64,000 nucleotides of DNA from Deltaproteobacteria bacterium (GTDB lineage: Bacteria; Desulfobacterota; GWC2-55-46), in NCBI GenBank assembly GCA_019912665.1, contig JAIOIE010000018.1:474590-538589 (forward strand). The letters run 5' to 3'. Shown piece after piece: positions 26,645 to 35,338 of the stretch. Below the pieces are notes generated by a model, which worked only from the letters and a program-made list of their open reading frames with translations, did not search any database and was not told the origin of the DNA. A program made the position numbers and the translations under genes. How positions within the stretch are numbered: the first letter of the stretch is position 1; each line of letters starts with the position of its first letter.

Positions 26645-27282
26645 GAAGGCTTCTATTGCTTGCCGCGCTTGTCCCGCTCCTTGCAGCCGGGTGCGCGGCC
26701 AAGCGCCCTGTAACGCTCTCTCCCCCGGAGATAACCCCGGTATCGCTTCGCGCATACGGGGCCGTTGAGATGAAGCGGGTCTTCACCGTAAGCGGCAGGG
26801 CCCTGATACTCGCCAGGAGCCCCGCCTCCTTCAGGATAGAGGTCTACGGGCCCTTCGGCCAGACCGCCGCCATACTGGCGAGCGACGGAGAGACGGTTTA
26901 CACCGTTACTGAAGACGGCGCCGAGACTTTCAACCGCGATGAACCCGGCGTTCCATATTCGATTAAGCCCGAGGACGTCACATCCTTCCTCCTGGGGAAT
27001 CCCCGCCCGGCATACGAGCTTTCCGGAAACGAGGCCGAGACGGCAAGGGACGAGCACGGAAGACTCCGGCTCTTCTCCAGGCCGTCTGAAGACGGACAAC
27101 GCGGCCTCAAGGTCCTCCTCGAGGACTACAGGGAGGTATCGGGGGCCCACATACCTTTCAGGATAATCATCGACGACGGCAAAAGGACCGTCACGATAAA
27201 ATACAGCGAAGTCGAGGTAAACCCGGCACTTCCGGAGGACCTCTTCCGGGCCGGGCCGCCCGCCCGAGAGGCCGGACCATGA
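26641..27282 (+). CDS. Outer-membrane-type lipoprotein, DUF4292/LolB-like
   Basis: 213 residues. It starts at GTG overlapping the TGA of the TPR gene (GTGA), a sign of translational coupling. A lipoprotein signal peptide (LLLLAALVPLLAAGC) is followed by a beta-rich domain of LolA/LolB-like character (GRALILARSPASFRIEVYGP, then DGETVYTV). Such folds bind lipid or lipidated substrates in transfer to the outer membrane; whether this one is a true LolB is not established, since the sequence similarity I can see is only to the general pattern. TPR-plus-DUF4292 pairs are a typical arrangement. Confidence 0.75.
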   Translation: MRRLLLLAALVPLLAAGCAAKRPVTLSPPEITPVSLRAYGAVEMKRVFTVSGRALILARSPASFRIEVYGPFGQTAAILASDGETVYTVTEDGAETFNRDEPGVPYSIKPEDVTSFLLGNPRPAYELSGNEAETARDEHGRLRLFSRPSEDGQRGLKVLLEDYREVSGAHIPFRIIIDDGKRTVTIKYSEVEVNPALPEDLFRAGPPAREAGP

Positions 27283-27293
27283 AGGCAAAGAAG

Positions 27294-27322
27294 TTGACTA
27301 TAAAACACGGATATGTTATAAA
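27294..27322 (+). promoter_or_regulatory. Strong sigma-70-type promoter for carD
   Basis: TTGACT (27294-27299), a 17-base spacer and TATAAA (27317-27322), with a leader of about 30 bases to the carD ATG. It probably drives carD, the PIN/TRAM gene and perhaps the isp-gltX-cysS genes. Confidence 0.75.
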
Positions 27323-27358
27323 GATAATACCTCTTTCCCCACATTCTAAAGGACCTTC

Positions 27359-27865
27359 ATGTCCAAAATCGTAATAGATAACTTCAAGACCGGCGAGCTT
27401 GCCGTCTACCCTGCCCATGGCGTAGGAATGATAATGGGCATCGAGACAAGGGAAGTCTCGGGGTTAAACAAAAACTTTTACATAATCAAAATACTCGATA
27501 CTGAAGCCACGATAATGGTGCCGACCGACACGGCCGCGGCGGTCGGCTTGAGAAAGATCGTAAAGAAGTCCCTTGTCCCCAAGGTGTACGAGATACTCAA
27601 GGACCGCTCCGAGGTCTGCCTCGACAACCAGACCTGGAACAGGAGATACAGGGACTACACCGACAAGATAAAAAGCGGCTGCGTGATGGAAGTCGCGCGG
27701 GTGCTGCGTGACCTCTACATCCTCAAGTACGACAAGGAACTGTCGTTCGGGGAGCGCAGGATGCTCGACACCGCCAAGAACCTCCTTGTAAAAGAGATCT
27801 CGATCGCCAAGAAGGTAAAGGAAGAGAAGGTCGAGGAAGAGCTTTTCCGCCTGATGCAGCGTTAA
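27359..27865 (+). CDS. carD: CarD-family transcriptional regulator
   Basis: 168 residues. An N-terminal Tudor-like RNA-polymerase-interacting domain (FKTGELAVYPAHGVGMI) is followed by a helical C-terminal DNA-binding domain (RDLYILKYDKELSFGERRML). CarD proteins bind the RNA polymerase beta subunit and stabilise open complexes, often at rRNA promoters. The ATG has AAGGA upstream. It heads the run carD-PIN/TRAM-ispD-ispF-gltX-cysS, an order common in deltaproteobacteria. A strong promoter immediately precedes it. Confidence 0.92.
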   Translation: MSKIVIDNFKTGELAVYPAHGVGMIMGIETREVSGLNKNFYIIKILDTEATIMVPTDTAAAVGLRKIVKKSLVPKVYEILKDRSEVCLDNQTWNRRYRDYTDKIKSGCVMEVARVLRDLYILKYDKELSFGERRMLDTAKNLLVKEISIAKKVKEEKVEEELFRLMQR

Positions 27866-27875
27866 GGAGGCCGTC

Positions 27876-28922
27876 TTGTATCTCGTAATGCGCTCCCTTC
27901 TGGTGATCTTCGCCTCTGCCAGCGGGTACTACATAGTCCTCCGGATACTCGGCGGGAAGTTCGCCCTTGTGGGCCTGGTAAGCGGCCTGCTCATATCCGT
28001 CCTCGCCCTCTTTTTTGAAAAACGCGTAAAGAAGACCCCTTTAAGGATAGTCCTCGGCGGCGCCATAGGGCTCATAATAGGGCTCACCGTCGCGAACCTC
28101 CTCACCTACCCCCTCATGCTGAAATCCCAGTTCGGGAGCGAGTACTTCGAGCTCGCGGTCTACCTCCTCACCAACATAATCATCGGCTATTTGGGCCTGA
28201 GCATCGGAATGAAAAAGGGCGACGAGTTCGATTGGCACAAGACCGTCAAGCTCTTCACCGAGCACCAGAGGGCCGGAGACACGGCCGAGAAGGCCGCTAT
28301 AAAGGCAAGCCCCCTCGTAATAGACACTAGCGTCATAATAGACGGCAGGATCGCCGAGGTCACGGAAACCGGCTTTCTGGAAGGCAAGCTCATAGTGCCG
28401 CAGTTCGTCCTCCAGGAGCTCCAGCACATAGCCGACTCGGCGGACCCGGTCAAAAGGGCACGCGGCAAGAGGGGGCTCGACGTCCTTAAGCAGATACAGT
28501 CCACTAACAGGACCGCCGTCGAGATAACCGGGAGGGACTTCCCTGAAATAAGGGAGGTGGACTCAAAGCTCGTGGCCCTCGCAAAGGAGCTCTCCGGGAA
28601 GATACTCACGAACGACTCCAACCTCAACAAGGTCGCGGAGCTCCACGGCGTAATCGTTCTCAACATGAACAAGCTCGCGACCGCAATGAAGCCCGTGGTG
28701 CTCCCCGGCGAGGCCCTCAATATCCTGGTCCTCAAGGAGGGCAAGGAACACGGCCAGGGCGTAGGCTATCTTGAGGACGGGACAATGGTCGTCATAGACA
28801 ACGGCCGCGAGTTCGTGGGCAAATCCATTGACGTCACCATAACGAGCGTCCTTCAGACCACCGGCGGGAGGATGATCTTCTCCAAGGCCCGGGAAGATTT
28901 CAGGAAGGCCGTCTACCAGTAG
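27876..28922 (+). CDS. Membrane-anchored PIN/TRAM-domain protein
   Basis: 348 residues. About four membrane helices occupy residues 5-115 (including LVGLVSGLLISVLALFF and LAVYLLTNIIIGYLGL). A PIN nuclease-like domain follows (LVIDTSVIIDGRIAEV, later LTNDSNLNKVAEL, giving the acidic site), then a C-terminal TRAM RNA-binding domain (GQGVGYLEDGTMVVIDNG). Relatives are the YacL-type proteins of unknown exact role. The start is TTG at 27876, five bases after AAGGAGG; the next ATG is too far from that Shine-Dalgarno. It is ten bases downstream of carD. Confidence 0.9.
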   Translation: MYLVMRSLLVIFASASGYYIVLRILGGKFALVGLVSGLLISVLALFFEKRVKKTPLRIVLGGAIGLIIGLTVANLLTYPLMLKSQFGSEYFELAVYLLTNIIIGYLGLSIGMKKGDEFDWHKTVKLFTEHQRAGDTAEKAAIKASPLVIDTSVIIDGRIAEVTETGFLEGKLIVPQFVLQELQHIADSADPVKRARGKRGLDVLKQIQSTNRTAVEITGRDFPEIREVDSKLVALAKELSGKILTNDSNLNKVAELHGVIVLNMNKLATAMKPVVLPGEALNILVLKEGKEHGQGVGYLEDGTMVVIDNGREFVGKSIDVTITSVLQTTGGRMIFSKAREDFRKAVYQ

Positions 28923-29105
28923 GCATATCCGCCAAGGCAACTGCGCACCGCTCTCTAATCCCTGTACAATCAGACAGTGCCTTCACCTTGAAAATCCGCT
29001 TAAAATCCTTTAAATGGAGTCGAAATAATATTAAACTGTCCGATGCAGTCAGCTGGTGACGGGCATCGAATGCCTTTTGTCGCCATTTTGACGCCGCATG
29101 AACAT

Positions 29106-29825
29106 ATGAAAAATCCGCCTGAACGGTTAAAAACTCTCGCCATAATACCTTCCGCGGGCATGGGCCGCAGGATGGGGTCCGGGAAGATGAAGAACTTTCT
29201 GGACCTACTCGGGAAACCCGTGCTCGCCCGCACGATAGAGCCTTTCGAGGCTTCCGGCATGGTCGATTCAATTGTCGTAGTCGCCCCCCCGGCGGACGAA
29301 AGGTTCTGCAGGGAGCGGATAATAGAAGAATACGGCTTCCGCAAGGTCATCTGCGTGGCAGGCGGCGGGGCCGAGCGGCAGGACTCGGTCGAGAACGGCC
29401 TCAATGCCGCCGGAGATGGCTTCGGGGCCGTTATCGTGCATGACGGGGCGCGGCCCCTCGTCACCCCTGATATAATCGAGAAGACCATAAGGGCCGCGAT
29501 CGAGACCGGCGCGGCAATAGCCGCGGTGCCAGTGAAGGACACGATAAAGGAGGCCGGAGACGGCTTCGTGAGGACGACCCTTAAAAGGGAGACGCTCATC
29601 GCCGTGCAGACCCCGCAGGCCTTCAGGACCGAAATACTCAAAGAGGCGTTCAGGAAGGCGAAGTCCGAAGGCTTCCTAGGGACCGACGAGAGCTCGCTTG
29701 TCGAGAGGACTGGCGCGAAGGTAAAGGTGGTCCTCGGCTCCTATGAGAACATAAAGATAACCACACCCGGCGACCTCATGCTCGCCGAATGCATACTTAG
29801 GCAGAGGGACGGAATAAAAATATGA
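29106..29825 (+). CDS. ispD: 2-C-methyl-D-erythritol 4-phosphate cytidylyltransferase
   Basis: 239 residues. It transfers CMP from CTP to methylerythritol phosphate in the non-mevalonate isoprenoid pathway. Motifs: AIIPSAGMGRRMGSGKMKNF for nucleotide binding, VHDGARPLV and TPQAFRTEIL. The similarity begins at about residue 9 of this start, so 29106 is preferred over in-frame ATGs at 29043 and 29070; none has a good Shine-Dalgarno. Its TGA overlaps the ATG of ispF (ATGA), giving coupled synthesis of the two pathway enzymes. Confidence 0.93.
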   Translation: MKNPPERLKTLAIIPSAGMGRRMGSGKMKNFLDLLGKPVLARTIEPFEASGMVDSIVVVAPPADERFCRERIIEEYGFRKVICVAGGGAERQDSVENGLNAAGDGFGAVIVHDGARPLVTPDIIEKTIRAAIETGAAIAAVPVKDTIKEAGDGFVRTTLKRETLIAVQTPQAFRTEILKEAFRKAKSEGFLGTDESSLVERTGAKVKVVLGSYENIKITTPGDLMLAECILRQRDGIKI

Positions 29826-30301
29826 GGATAGGTTTCGGATACGACGTCCACAGGCTCGTGGAGGGAAGAAGGCTCGTGCTCGGGGGCGTGGAGGTGCCCT
29901 ACGGGAAAGGCCTTGACGGCCACTCCGACGCGGACGTCCTCCTCCATGCCGTCATAGACGCGCTCATCGGGGCGGCGGGCCTGGGCGACATCGGCAAGCA
30001 CTTCCCCCCGACAGACCCGGCGTGGAAGGACGCATCGAGCCTCGACCTACTGGCCAGGGCCGCATCCCTCATAAAAGAAAAGGGCTTTACGGTGGGGAAT
30101 ATCGATTCGACCATCGTCTGCCAGACCCCCAAGCTACTCGGCCACATACCAGGCATGGTCAGGAACATCTCGCGCGTGCTTGGCTGCGGCGAGGAGAGGG
30201 TGAACGTAAAGGCCAAGACAGAGGAAGGGCTCGGCTTCACGGGAAGCGGCGACGGCATAAGCGCCTACGCCGTTGCCCTTCTCGAAGGGGGCCGGGGATA
30301 A
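29822..30301 (+). CDS. ispF: 2-C-methyl-D-erythritol 2,4-cyclodiphosphate synthase
   Basis: 159 residues, standard length. It cyclises the CDP-methylerythritol phosphate intermediate two steps after IspD. Motifs: GFGYDVHRL and DGHSDADVLLHAVIDAL with the zinc ligands, GDIGKHFPPTD, and TTEEGLGFTG-like KAKTEEGLGFTGSGDG near the end. Overlaps ispD by four bases, and its TAA shares a base with the ATG of gltX. The missing pathway step IspE is not in the window. Confidence 0.95.
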   Translation: MRIGFGYDVHRLVEGRRLVLGGVEVPYGKGLDGHSDADVLLHAVIDALIGAAGLGDIGKHFPPTDPAWKDASSLDLLARAASLIKEKGFTVGNIDSTIVCQTPKLLGHIPGMVRNISRVLGCGEERVNVKAKTEEGLGFTGSGDGISAYAVALLEGGRG

Positions 30302-31677
30302 TGGTAAGGACCCGGTTCGCGCCTAGCCCGACTGGCGCGCTCCACCTCGGTAACGCCCGGACCGCGCTATTCAACTGGCTCTTTGCCCGCCGTCATAAAG
30401 GGAGCTTCATACTCCGGATAGAGGACACCGACACCAAGAGGTCCACTTACGAGGCCGAGGCAGGCATATACGAAGACCTTAAATGGCTCGGGCTCGGCTG
30501 GGACGAGGGGCCTGACACGGGAGGGCCGTTCGGCCCATACAGGCAGTCGGAGCGGCTCTCTCTTTACAGGGATGAGGCCGAGAGGCTCATTGACGGGGGC
30601 AAGGCGTACAGGTGCTATTGCTCGGTCGAAAGGCTTGATGCGCTCCGGGCCGAACAGGCCGCAAAAGGGCTTCCCTCGCGCTATGACGGAAGATGCAGGG
30701 AGCTTGCCCCCGAAAAGGCGCCAAAGGGCGCGCCTTCTGTCGTACGGTTCAAGATACCTGTAAAGAATGTCATGCTCATGGACGCGGTACACGGGCTTTT
30801 GAGCTTCGACTCGCGCGCCATTGGCGATTTCGTGATACTGGGCTCGGACGGCATCGCCGCCTATAATTTCGCCGCCGTGGTGGACGACTCCGAGATGAGC
30901 ATATCCCATGTGATAAGGGGTGACGACCACCTCTCGAACACGCCGAGGCAGATACTCCTTTTCGAGGCCCTCGGCAGGCCTGCCCCCATATACAGCCATG
31001 TGCCGCTGGTCCTCGGGCCGGACAGGGCCCCTTTAAGCAAACGCCACGGCGATTTCTCGCTAAGAGGGCTCAGGGACGAGGGATATCTCCCCGAGGCAAT
31101 TACGAACGCGATAGCCCGGCTCGGATGGAGCCCGGGCGAGGGGCTCCTTACCCTTGAAGAGATGGCCGGGACGTTCTCGATTGAACGGCTCTCGAAATCC
31201 GGCTCGGAGTTCGATATCGCGAGGCTTAAGTCCTACAGCAAGGAGGCGCTCGCCAGGAGATCCGGGGAAGAGCTCGCCTCTCTCGTTGGAATCGAGGGCG
31301 TGGATAACGATAAGCTCATAGAGTTTTCGGAGGCGCTCAAGAAAAACGCATCGACCCCTAACGAGCTACGCTCCCTTATGCGCCCCTTCCTCTCGGAACC
31401 CGCTCCAGGAGAGGCCGCTCTTTCCGAAATAAGAGAGGAGCGTAGTCTCAAGGTCATAAAGGCGTTCAGGGACGAGCTGGATAAGACGGCAGGGCCGGAA
31501 GATTACGATGCGGTAATAGAAAGGGTCAAGGCCGCTACCGGCGAAAAGGGCAGGCACCTACTCATGCCGGCGCGGCTCGCCTTGACCGGCGAGCGCGAAG
31601 GAATAGAGCTACCCGGGGTCTTAAGGCTCCTCGGAAAAAGAGAAGCGATAAGGAGGCTTGAAAAATGGCTTCGATAA
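30301..31677 (+). CDS. gltX: Glutamyl-tRNA synthetase
   Basis: 458 residues. It charges tRNA-Glu. Class I synthetase motifs are clear: RFAPSPTGALHLGNARTALF (HIGH-type) near the N-terminus and APLSKRHGD (KMSKS-type) near residue 240. Cysteines in YRCYCSVE and GRCREL lie in the position of the zinc-binding domain. The ATG at 30301 overlaps the TAA of ispF by one base; family similarity starts at residue 2. The 3' end overlaps cysS by 13 bases. Confidence 0.96.
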   Translation: MVRTRFAPSPTGALHLGNARTALFNWLFARRHKGSFILRIEDTDTKRSTYEAEAGIYEDLKWLGLGWDEGPDTGGPFGPYRQSERLSLYRDEAERLIDGGKAYRCYCSVERLDALRAEQAAKGLPSRYDGRCRELAPEKAPKGAPSVVRFKIPVKNVMLMDAVHGLLSFDSRAIGDFVILGSDGIAAYNFAAVVDDSEMSISHVIRGDDHLSNTPRQILLFEALGRPAPIYSHVPLVLGPDRAPLSKRHGDFSLRGLRDEGYLPEAITNAIARLGWSPGEGLLTLEEMAGTFSIERLSKSGSEFDIARLKSYSKEALARRSGEELASLVGIEGVDNDKLIEFSEALKKNASTPNELRSLMRPFLSEPAPGEAALSEIREERSLKVIKAFRDELDKTAGPEDYDAVIERVKAATGEKGRHLLMPARLALTGEREGIELPGVLRLLGKREAIRRLEKWLR

Positions 31678-33116
31678 GGGTCTTCAACTCCCTCACTGGC
31701 GAGAGGGAGGAGTTTAAGCCGAAGGAGCCGGGCAAGGTGACGATGTACGTATGCGGCCCTACCGTCTACGACCTGAGCCACATAGGGCACGCGAGGAGCG
31801 CGGTCTCTTTCGACGCCATACAGAAATATTTCAGGTACAGGGGATACGAGGTCAAATATGCCCGTAACTACACCGACGTGGATGACAAGATAATAAAGAG
31901 GGCGGCGGATGAGGGCATATCTTCCGAGGCTGTCGCGGAGAAGTATATAAAGGCCTTTGACGAGGACATGGCCGCATTAGGAGTGGGCCTCCCGGACCTG
32001 AGGCCCAGGGCCACGGAAAGCATAGGGAAGATAATCGAGGTCACCGACTCCCTCATAAAGAAGGGCTTCGCCTATGAGATGGAAGGCGACGTCTACTACT
32101 CGGTAAGGAAAAAAACCGACTACGGGAAGCTCTCCGGAAAGAACATAGACGAACTCGAGAGCGGGGCCAGGGTCGGGGTGGACGAGCGGAAAAAGGACCC
32201 CTTGGATTTTGCCCTCTGGAAGGCGAGCAAGCCCGGAGAGCCCTCATGGGAGAGCCCCTGGGGCAAGGGCCGCCCGGGCTGGCACATCGAGTGCAGCGCG
32301 ATGGTGCTCGAATGGCTCGGCGACAGCATAGACATACACGGCGGCGGCAAGGACCTCATATTCCCGCACCACGAAAACGAGATAGCGCAGAGCGAGGCCG
32401 CTACCGGCAAAGCGCCTTATGCAAGGTATTGGCTCCACAACGGGTTCGTGAACATCGAAAAGGAGAAGATGAGCAAGTCCCTTGGGAACATCCTGAATAT
32501 CCGGGACGCGCTCAGGGACCACACCGCCGAGGCCATAAGGCTATTCCTCCTTTCGAGCCACTACCGCTCTCCCATAGACTACACCGCGGAGTCGCTCCGG
32601 GAGGCCGAGAGCGCGGTAGAGAGATACTACAAGACCCTCCAGCGGGCAAGAGCCGAGTACCCCACCATACTTGAGGCCGAGCCCTGCTTAAGCTGCGTGG
32701 AGGACAGGCTCCATGACGCGTTCAAGCCCATGGACGACGACTTTAACACCGCCGAGGTCATCGGGAACCTCTTCAAGGAAATAACCCGGATGAACAAGGC
32801 CATGGACGAGGCCAGGAGCAAAGGCGAGAAGAAGGGCGTTTGGGAGGAGCTTTCGAACTCGCTCGCGGTCATACGCGAGGCGTCGAAGTTCCTGGGCGTC
32901 TTCAACCGCACCCCAGAGGAGTATTACAAAGACAGGAGCTCGCGCGTTGAGATGGAGCTTTCGGCTCAAGAGATCGAAAGGCTCATAGCCGAGAGGAACG
33001 ATGCGAGAAAACGGAAAGACTTTGCCAGGGCCGACGCGATAAGGAAGGAGCTGTCTGAAAAGGGCGTCGAGCTTGAAGACACTCCAAAGGGGACGACATG
33101 GAGCGTGAAGGGGTGA
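31665..33116 (+). CDS. cysS: Cysteinyl-tRNA synthetase
   Basis: 483 residues, normal length. It charges tRNA-Cys. Motifs: MYVCGPTVYDLSHIGHARS (zinc cysteine and HIGH), WHIECSAM, FPHHENE, and EKMSKSLGNI (KMSKS). GGAGG lies eight bases upstream of the ATG, inside the end of gltX. It is the last gene of the carD/isp/aminoacyl-tRNA synthetase run; a repeat-rich island begins right after it. Confidence 0.97.
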   Translation: MASIRVFNSLTGEREEFKPKEPGKVTMYVCGPTVYDLSHIGHARSAVSFDAIQKYFRYRGYEVKYARNYTDVDDKIIKRAADEGISSEAVAEKYIKAFDEDMAALGVGLPDLRPRATESIGKIIEVTDSLIKKGFAYEMEGDVYYSVRKKTDYGKLSGKNIDELESGARVGVDERKKDPLDFALWKASKPGEPSWESPWGKGRPGWHIECSAMVLEWLGDSIDIHGGGKDLIFPHHENEIAQSEAATGKAPYARYWLHNGFVNIEKEKMSKSLGNILNIRDALRDHTAEAIRLFLLSSHYRSPIDYTAESLREAESAVERYYKTLQRARAEYPTILEAEPCLSCVEDRLHDAFKPMDDDFNTAEVIGNLFKEITRMNKAMDEARSKGEKKGVWEELSNSLAVIREASKFLGVFNRTPEEYYKDRSSRVEMELSAQEIERLIAERNDARKRKDFARADAIRKELSEKGVELEDTPKGTTWSVKG

Positions 33117-33130
33117 TGCTTGACAGAGCG

Positions 33131-33163
33131 TTGGGTTACGCTACGCTAACCCGACCTACACCT
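33131..33163. repeat. Single copy of the GTTGGGTTA inverted repeat
   Basis: GTTGGGTTACGCTACGCTAACCC forms an imperfect palindrome followed by GACCTAC. It is the same motif as in the tandem units at 33884-34465, so it and they flank the AT-rich gene between them. Confidence 0.7.
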
Positions 33164-33204
33164 TTCGTCTTGCTCGGTCATCTCAGCCCTCCTGCCTCAA
33201 AAAT

Positions 33205-33858
33205 TTATTTCGTCTTCGTATGCGCCATATCCCAAGCGAGTATATCATAGTAAATTGGTGGAACTTTGGCCTCCCCAGCAATTTTTGAAATACACTTTTG
33301 AAAAAAAATATAATCTTCTGGAGTTTGAATACACCTCATTGTGTCTGATGTGCGAATTATTCTTGTGTCTGAAAGTATCTTTTTAAGACCTACTATTGTA
33401 TAGCTGTCCAGAGGAACATGCAGAAGCTTGAGAAGAGTTGTTCTGTTAGTCTTCTTGAGCTTTGAAAAACACATCAACTTCTTCATTACAAGATTAAACA
33501 ATTTCAGACTCCGCCCATCGTCAAGAGATGTCTTCATTTTGCATTTCCATTCTTTACAGAGCAGCGAGGACGATCTTTTAAGATATTTGTCATACTCCCT
33601 CACACTCTTAATTGCTGTAATATCCTTGAAGGTCTTGCAAAGATGGTTTGCTGCCCATGTTCTAAATACTACTGAAGGACGCTCTGGCAAGCTTCTAAAT
33701 GCACGAAAAGTGCTACCAGCAACTGCTTTCGTAACAACGTCTTCAATAGTATGTAGCTGATTGCCAAAGAAATTCTCAGCGCTTTTTTTTAATTCATTGC
33801 TGCCGAGTTTTCTTACAAGTTTTTTTCTGGAGAACTGATGCGGTCTTGGTCTTCCCAT
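33205..33858 (-). CDS. Unknown protein in an AT-rich, repeat-flanked gene
   Basis: 217 residues. I do not recognise a family. The base composition is clearly lower in GC than all neighbours, with codons such as AAA, AAT, TTT and ATA common. The protein is strongly basic (N-terminal GRPRPHQFSRKKLVRKL) and mixed helical; cysteines are scattered and no membrane helix or signal peptide is seen. It lies alone between cysS and a PilZ gene, bracketed by members of one repeat family at both ends. This suggests acquisition by transfer into a repeat island. Defence or mobile-element roles are possible but unsupported. Confidence 0.6.
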   Translation of the reverse strand: MGRPRPHQFSRKKLVRKLGSNELKKSAENFFGNQLHTIEDVVTKAVAGSTFRAFRSLPERPSVVFRTWAANHLCKTFKDITAIKSVREYDKYLKRSSSLLCKEWKCKMKTSLDDGRSLKLFNLVMKKLMCFSKLKKTNRTTLLKLLHVPLDSYTIVGLKKILSDTRIIRTSDTMRCIQTPEDYIFFQKCISKIAGEAKVPPIYYDILAWDMAHTKTK

Positions 33859-33883
33859 GGTCTCTTTAAAAACCTCTCAGTTT

Positions 33884-34465
33884 GGTAGGTTGGGTTAGCG
33901 AAGCGCAACCCAACACAAGCATTTCCATGTGACTTTATTTCTTGTTGGGTCTGCTTCGCGACCCAACCTACAAGAAATCTCAAATTGATGGTGCGCACAG
34001 CGCACCCTACGAACTGAAAGGCCTTTCAGCATGGTAGGGTGGGCACCGCCCACCATCAAAGCTAGTCTCGTAAGATGCGCTCCGCGCACAAAACATCATT
34101 TTAATACTTTTGAATCCGACAAATCTGACCCCTACGAACTGAGAGGCCTTTCAGCCTTGTAGGTTGGGTTAGTGAAACGTAACCCAACACAAGCATTTTC
34201 CATGTGACTTTTTCCTTGTTGGGTCTGCTTCGCGACCCAACCTACAAGAAATCTCAAAATAAATGGTGCGCGGAGCGTACCCTACCAATCTGAGAGGCCT
34301 TTCAGTTTGGTAGGGTGGGCACCGCCCACCAAATTGTATCGAAAGCAACACCCCACAGCCTCATAGAGTGCGCTCCGCACACCAAACCTCATTTTAATAC
34401 TTTGAATCCGGCAAATCTGATTGCTGGTGCGCGAAGCGCACCCTGCGATCTGAGAGGCCTTTCAG
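33884..34465. repeat. Two tandem copies of a ~275-310-base composite repeat
   Basis: Copy 1 starts at about 33884 and copy 2 at about 34158. Each carries in the same order: GTAGGTTGGGTTA with its inverted partner AACCCAAC; CATGTGACTTT; TTGTTGGGTCTGCTTCGCGACCCAACCTAC; GGTGCGC/GCGCACC; GGTAGGGTGGGCACCGCCCACC; a TGCGCTCCGC...CATTTTAAT block; and CTGAGAGGCCTTTCAG. No protein is encoded. The last CTTTCAG contains the stop codon of the PilZ gene at 34462. Confidence 0.8.
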
Positions 34466-34791
34466 TGCCGCGCCTTCCTCTTGTGGTAGTGCTTTGTGAG
34501 CCCCTCGTCCACGCGCGAGAACTCGACTCCCATCCCGCATTTGGTGATGTGCAACATGCCATGCGGGACCTTCTTTGCCCAGGCCACCACGCCCTCGGCC
34601 ATGTAGTCAACATCGTCTATGGTAATCTTGAGATATAGCTTCGTCCCAACGCCGAAAACCTGGTTGGCCTTTATGCAGATGCCTGTCTCCGACAGGTCAG
34701 TGATGAATGCTAACTGCTCCGGCGGATTGGTCAACCCGTAACGGACGCTTGCGCGCATCTTTACTCTGGGGCTTTTTCTTTTATCGACCAT
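34462..34791 (-). CDS. Single-domain PilZ protein
   Basis: 109 residues, one PilZ domain. Both c-di-GMP signatures are present: RKSPR (RxxxR) near residue 5 and DLSETG (DxSxxG) near residue 34, so ligand binding is likely. Single-domain PilZ proteins act by binding a partner after c-di-GMP loading; motility, polysaccharide export and type IV pili are typical targets, and none is adjacent. A second, more divergent PilZ gene lies 180 bases upstream on the same strand, separated by repeats. Its stop codon is inside the tandem repeat block. Confidence 0.85.
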   Translation of the reverse strand: MVDKRKSPRVKMRASVRYGLTNPPEQLAFITDLSETGICIKANQVFGVGTKLYLKITIDDVDYMAEGVVAWAKKVPHGMLHITKCGMGVEFSRVDEGLTKHYHKRKARH

Positions 34792-34868
34792 CGGTTTCTT
34801 TTTTGTCCGGCGATTTCTTGCGGCTTATGGGTCTTATACATGAGGGTTAAAATGGTCGGACCGTAGCC

Positions 34869-34952
34869 TGGCAGGATGCGCGCCGCGCACCAAATTTCAT
34901 TTTAATGATTTTGAACCGGCAGGATGATTGGTGCGCACAGCGCACCCTGCCA
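34869..34952. repeat. Partial third copy of the composite repeat
   Basis: Outer arms TGGCAGG / CCTGCCA enclose GCGCGCCGCGCAC, CATTTTAAT, TTTTGAACCGGCA and GGTGCGCACAGCGCACC, matching the 3' part of the tandem units at 33884-34465. Confidence 0.65.
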
Positions 34953-34972
34953 CTTCAATTTCGTAATTTTTT

Positions 34973-35338
34973 CTACTGCCTGTTCAGCCACTCCTCTATC
35001 GCGTTCTTGCTCGCCTCGTCGAGGTCCAGAAATTTGATGCCCATTCCCGGCTCCTGCCTTACGAGCGAGTCGTATTCCCTCGACCAGGCGACCACGCACC
35101 TGCATTTTATGTCGAGCTCCCCGAGCTTGAACGATATCTCGAACTCCTCGCCGGCCTTCTTGGGGTTTACGGAGGCTATGAACATGCCGCCCCTGCCGAC
35201 CGTCTTGGCGTACCCGAAAAAGACCCCGGCCTTGTCCTCGCCCCTGACCTTGAGGACAAGGAGCTGCTTTCGGAGGTTCTTTCTCCTGTCCGACCTCAAA
35301 ACGACGTAATCGTCTTCCTGGTTCTTACCATTTCCCAT
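34973..35338 (-). CDS. PilZ-like protein with an altered second c-di-GMP motif
   Basis: 121 residues. The first motif is intact (RRKNLRK), but where D/NxSxxG is expected it has TVGRGG, lacking the Asp/Asn and Ser. It may bind c-di-GMP weakly or work without it. The rest fits the PilZ beta-barrel, with the usual end GMGIKFLDLD. It overlaps the upstream nitroreductase gene by 14 bases, and ftsY precedes that, so the three form an operon. Confidence 0.78.
   Translation of the reverse strand: MGNGKNQEDDYVVLRSDRRKNLRKQLLVLKVRGEDKAGVFFGYAKTVGRGGMFIASVNPKKAGEEFEISFKLGELDIKCRCVVAWSREYDSLVRQEPGMGIKFLDLDEASKNAIEEWLNRQ

Noticed and set aside
33884-34465. CRISPR array
   Set aside because: Units are about 275-310 bases, occur only twice and have internal palindromes; there are no short direct repeats with unique spacers and no cas genes.
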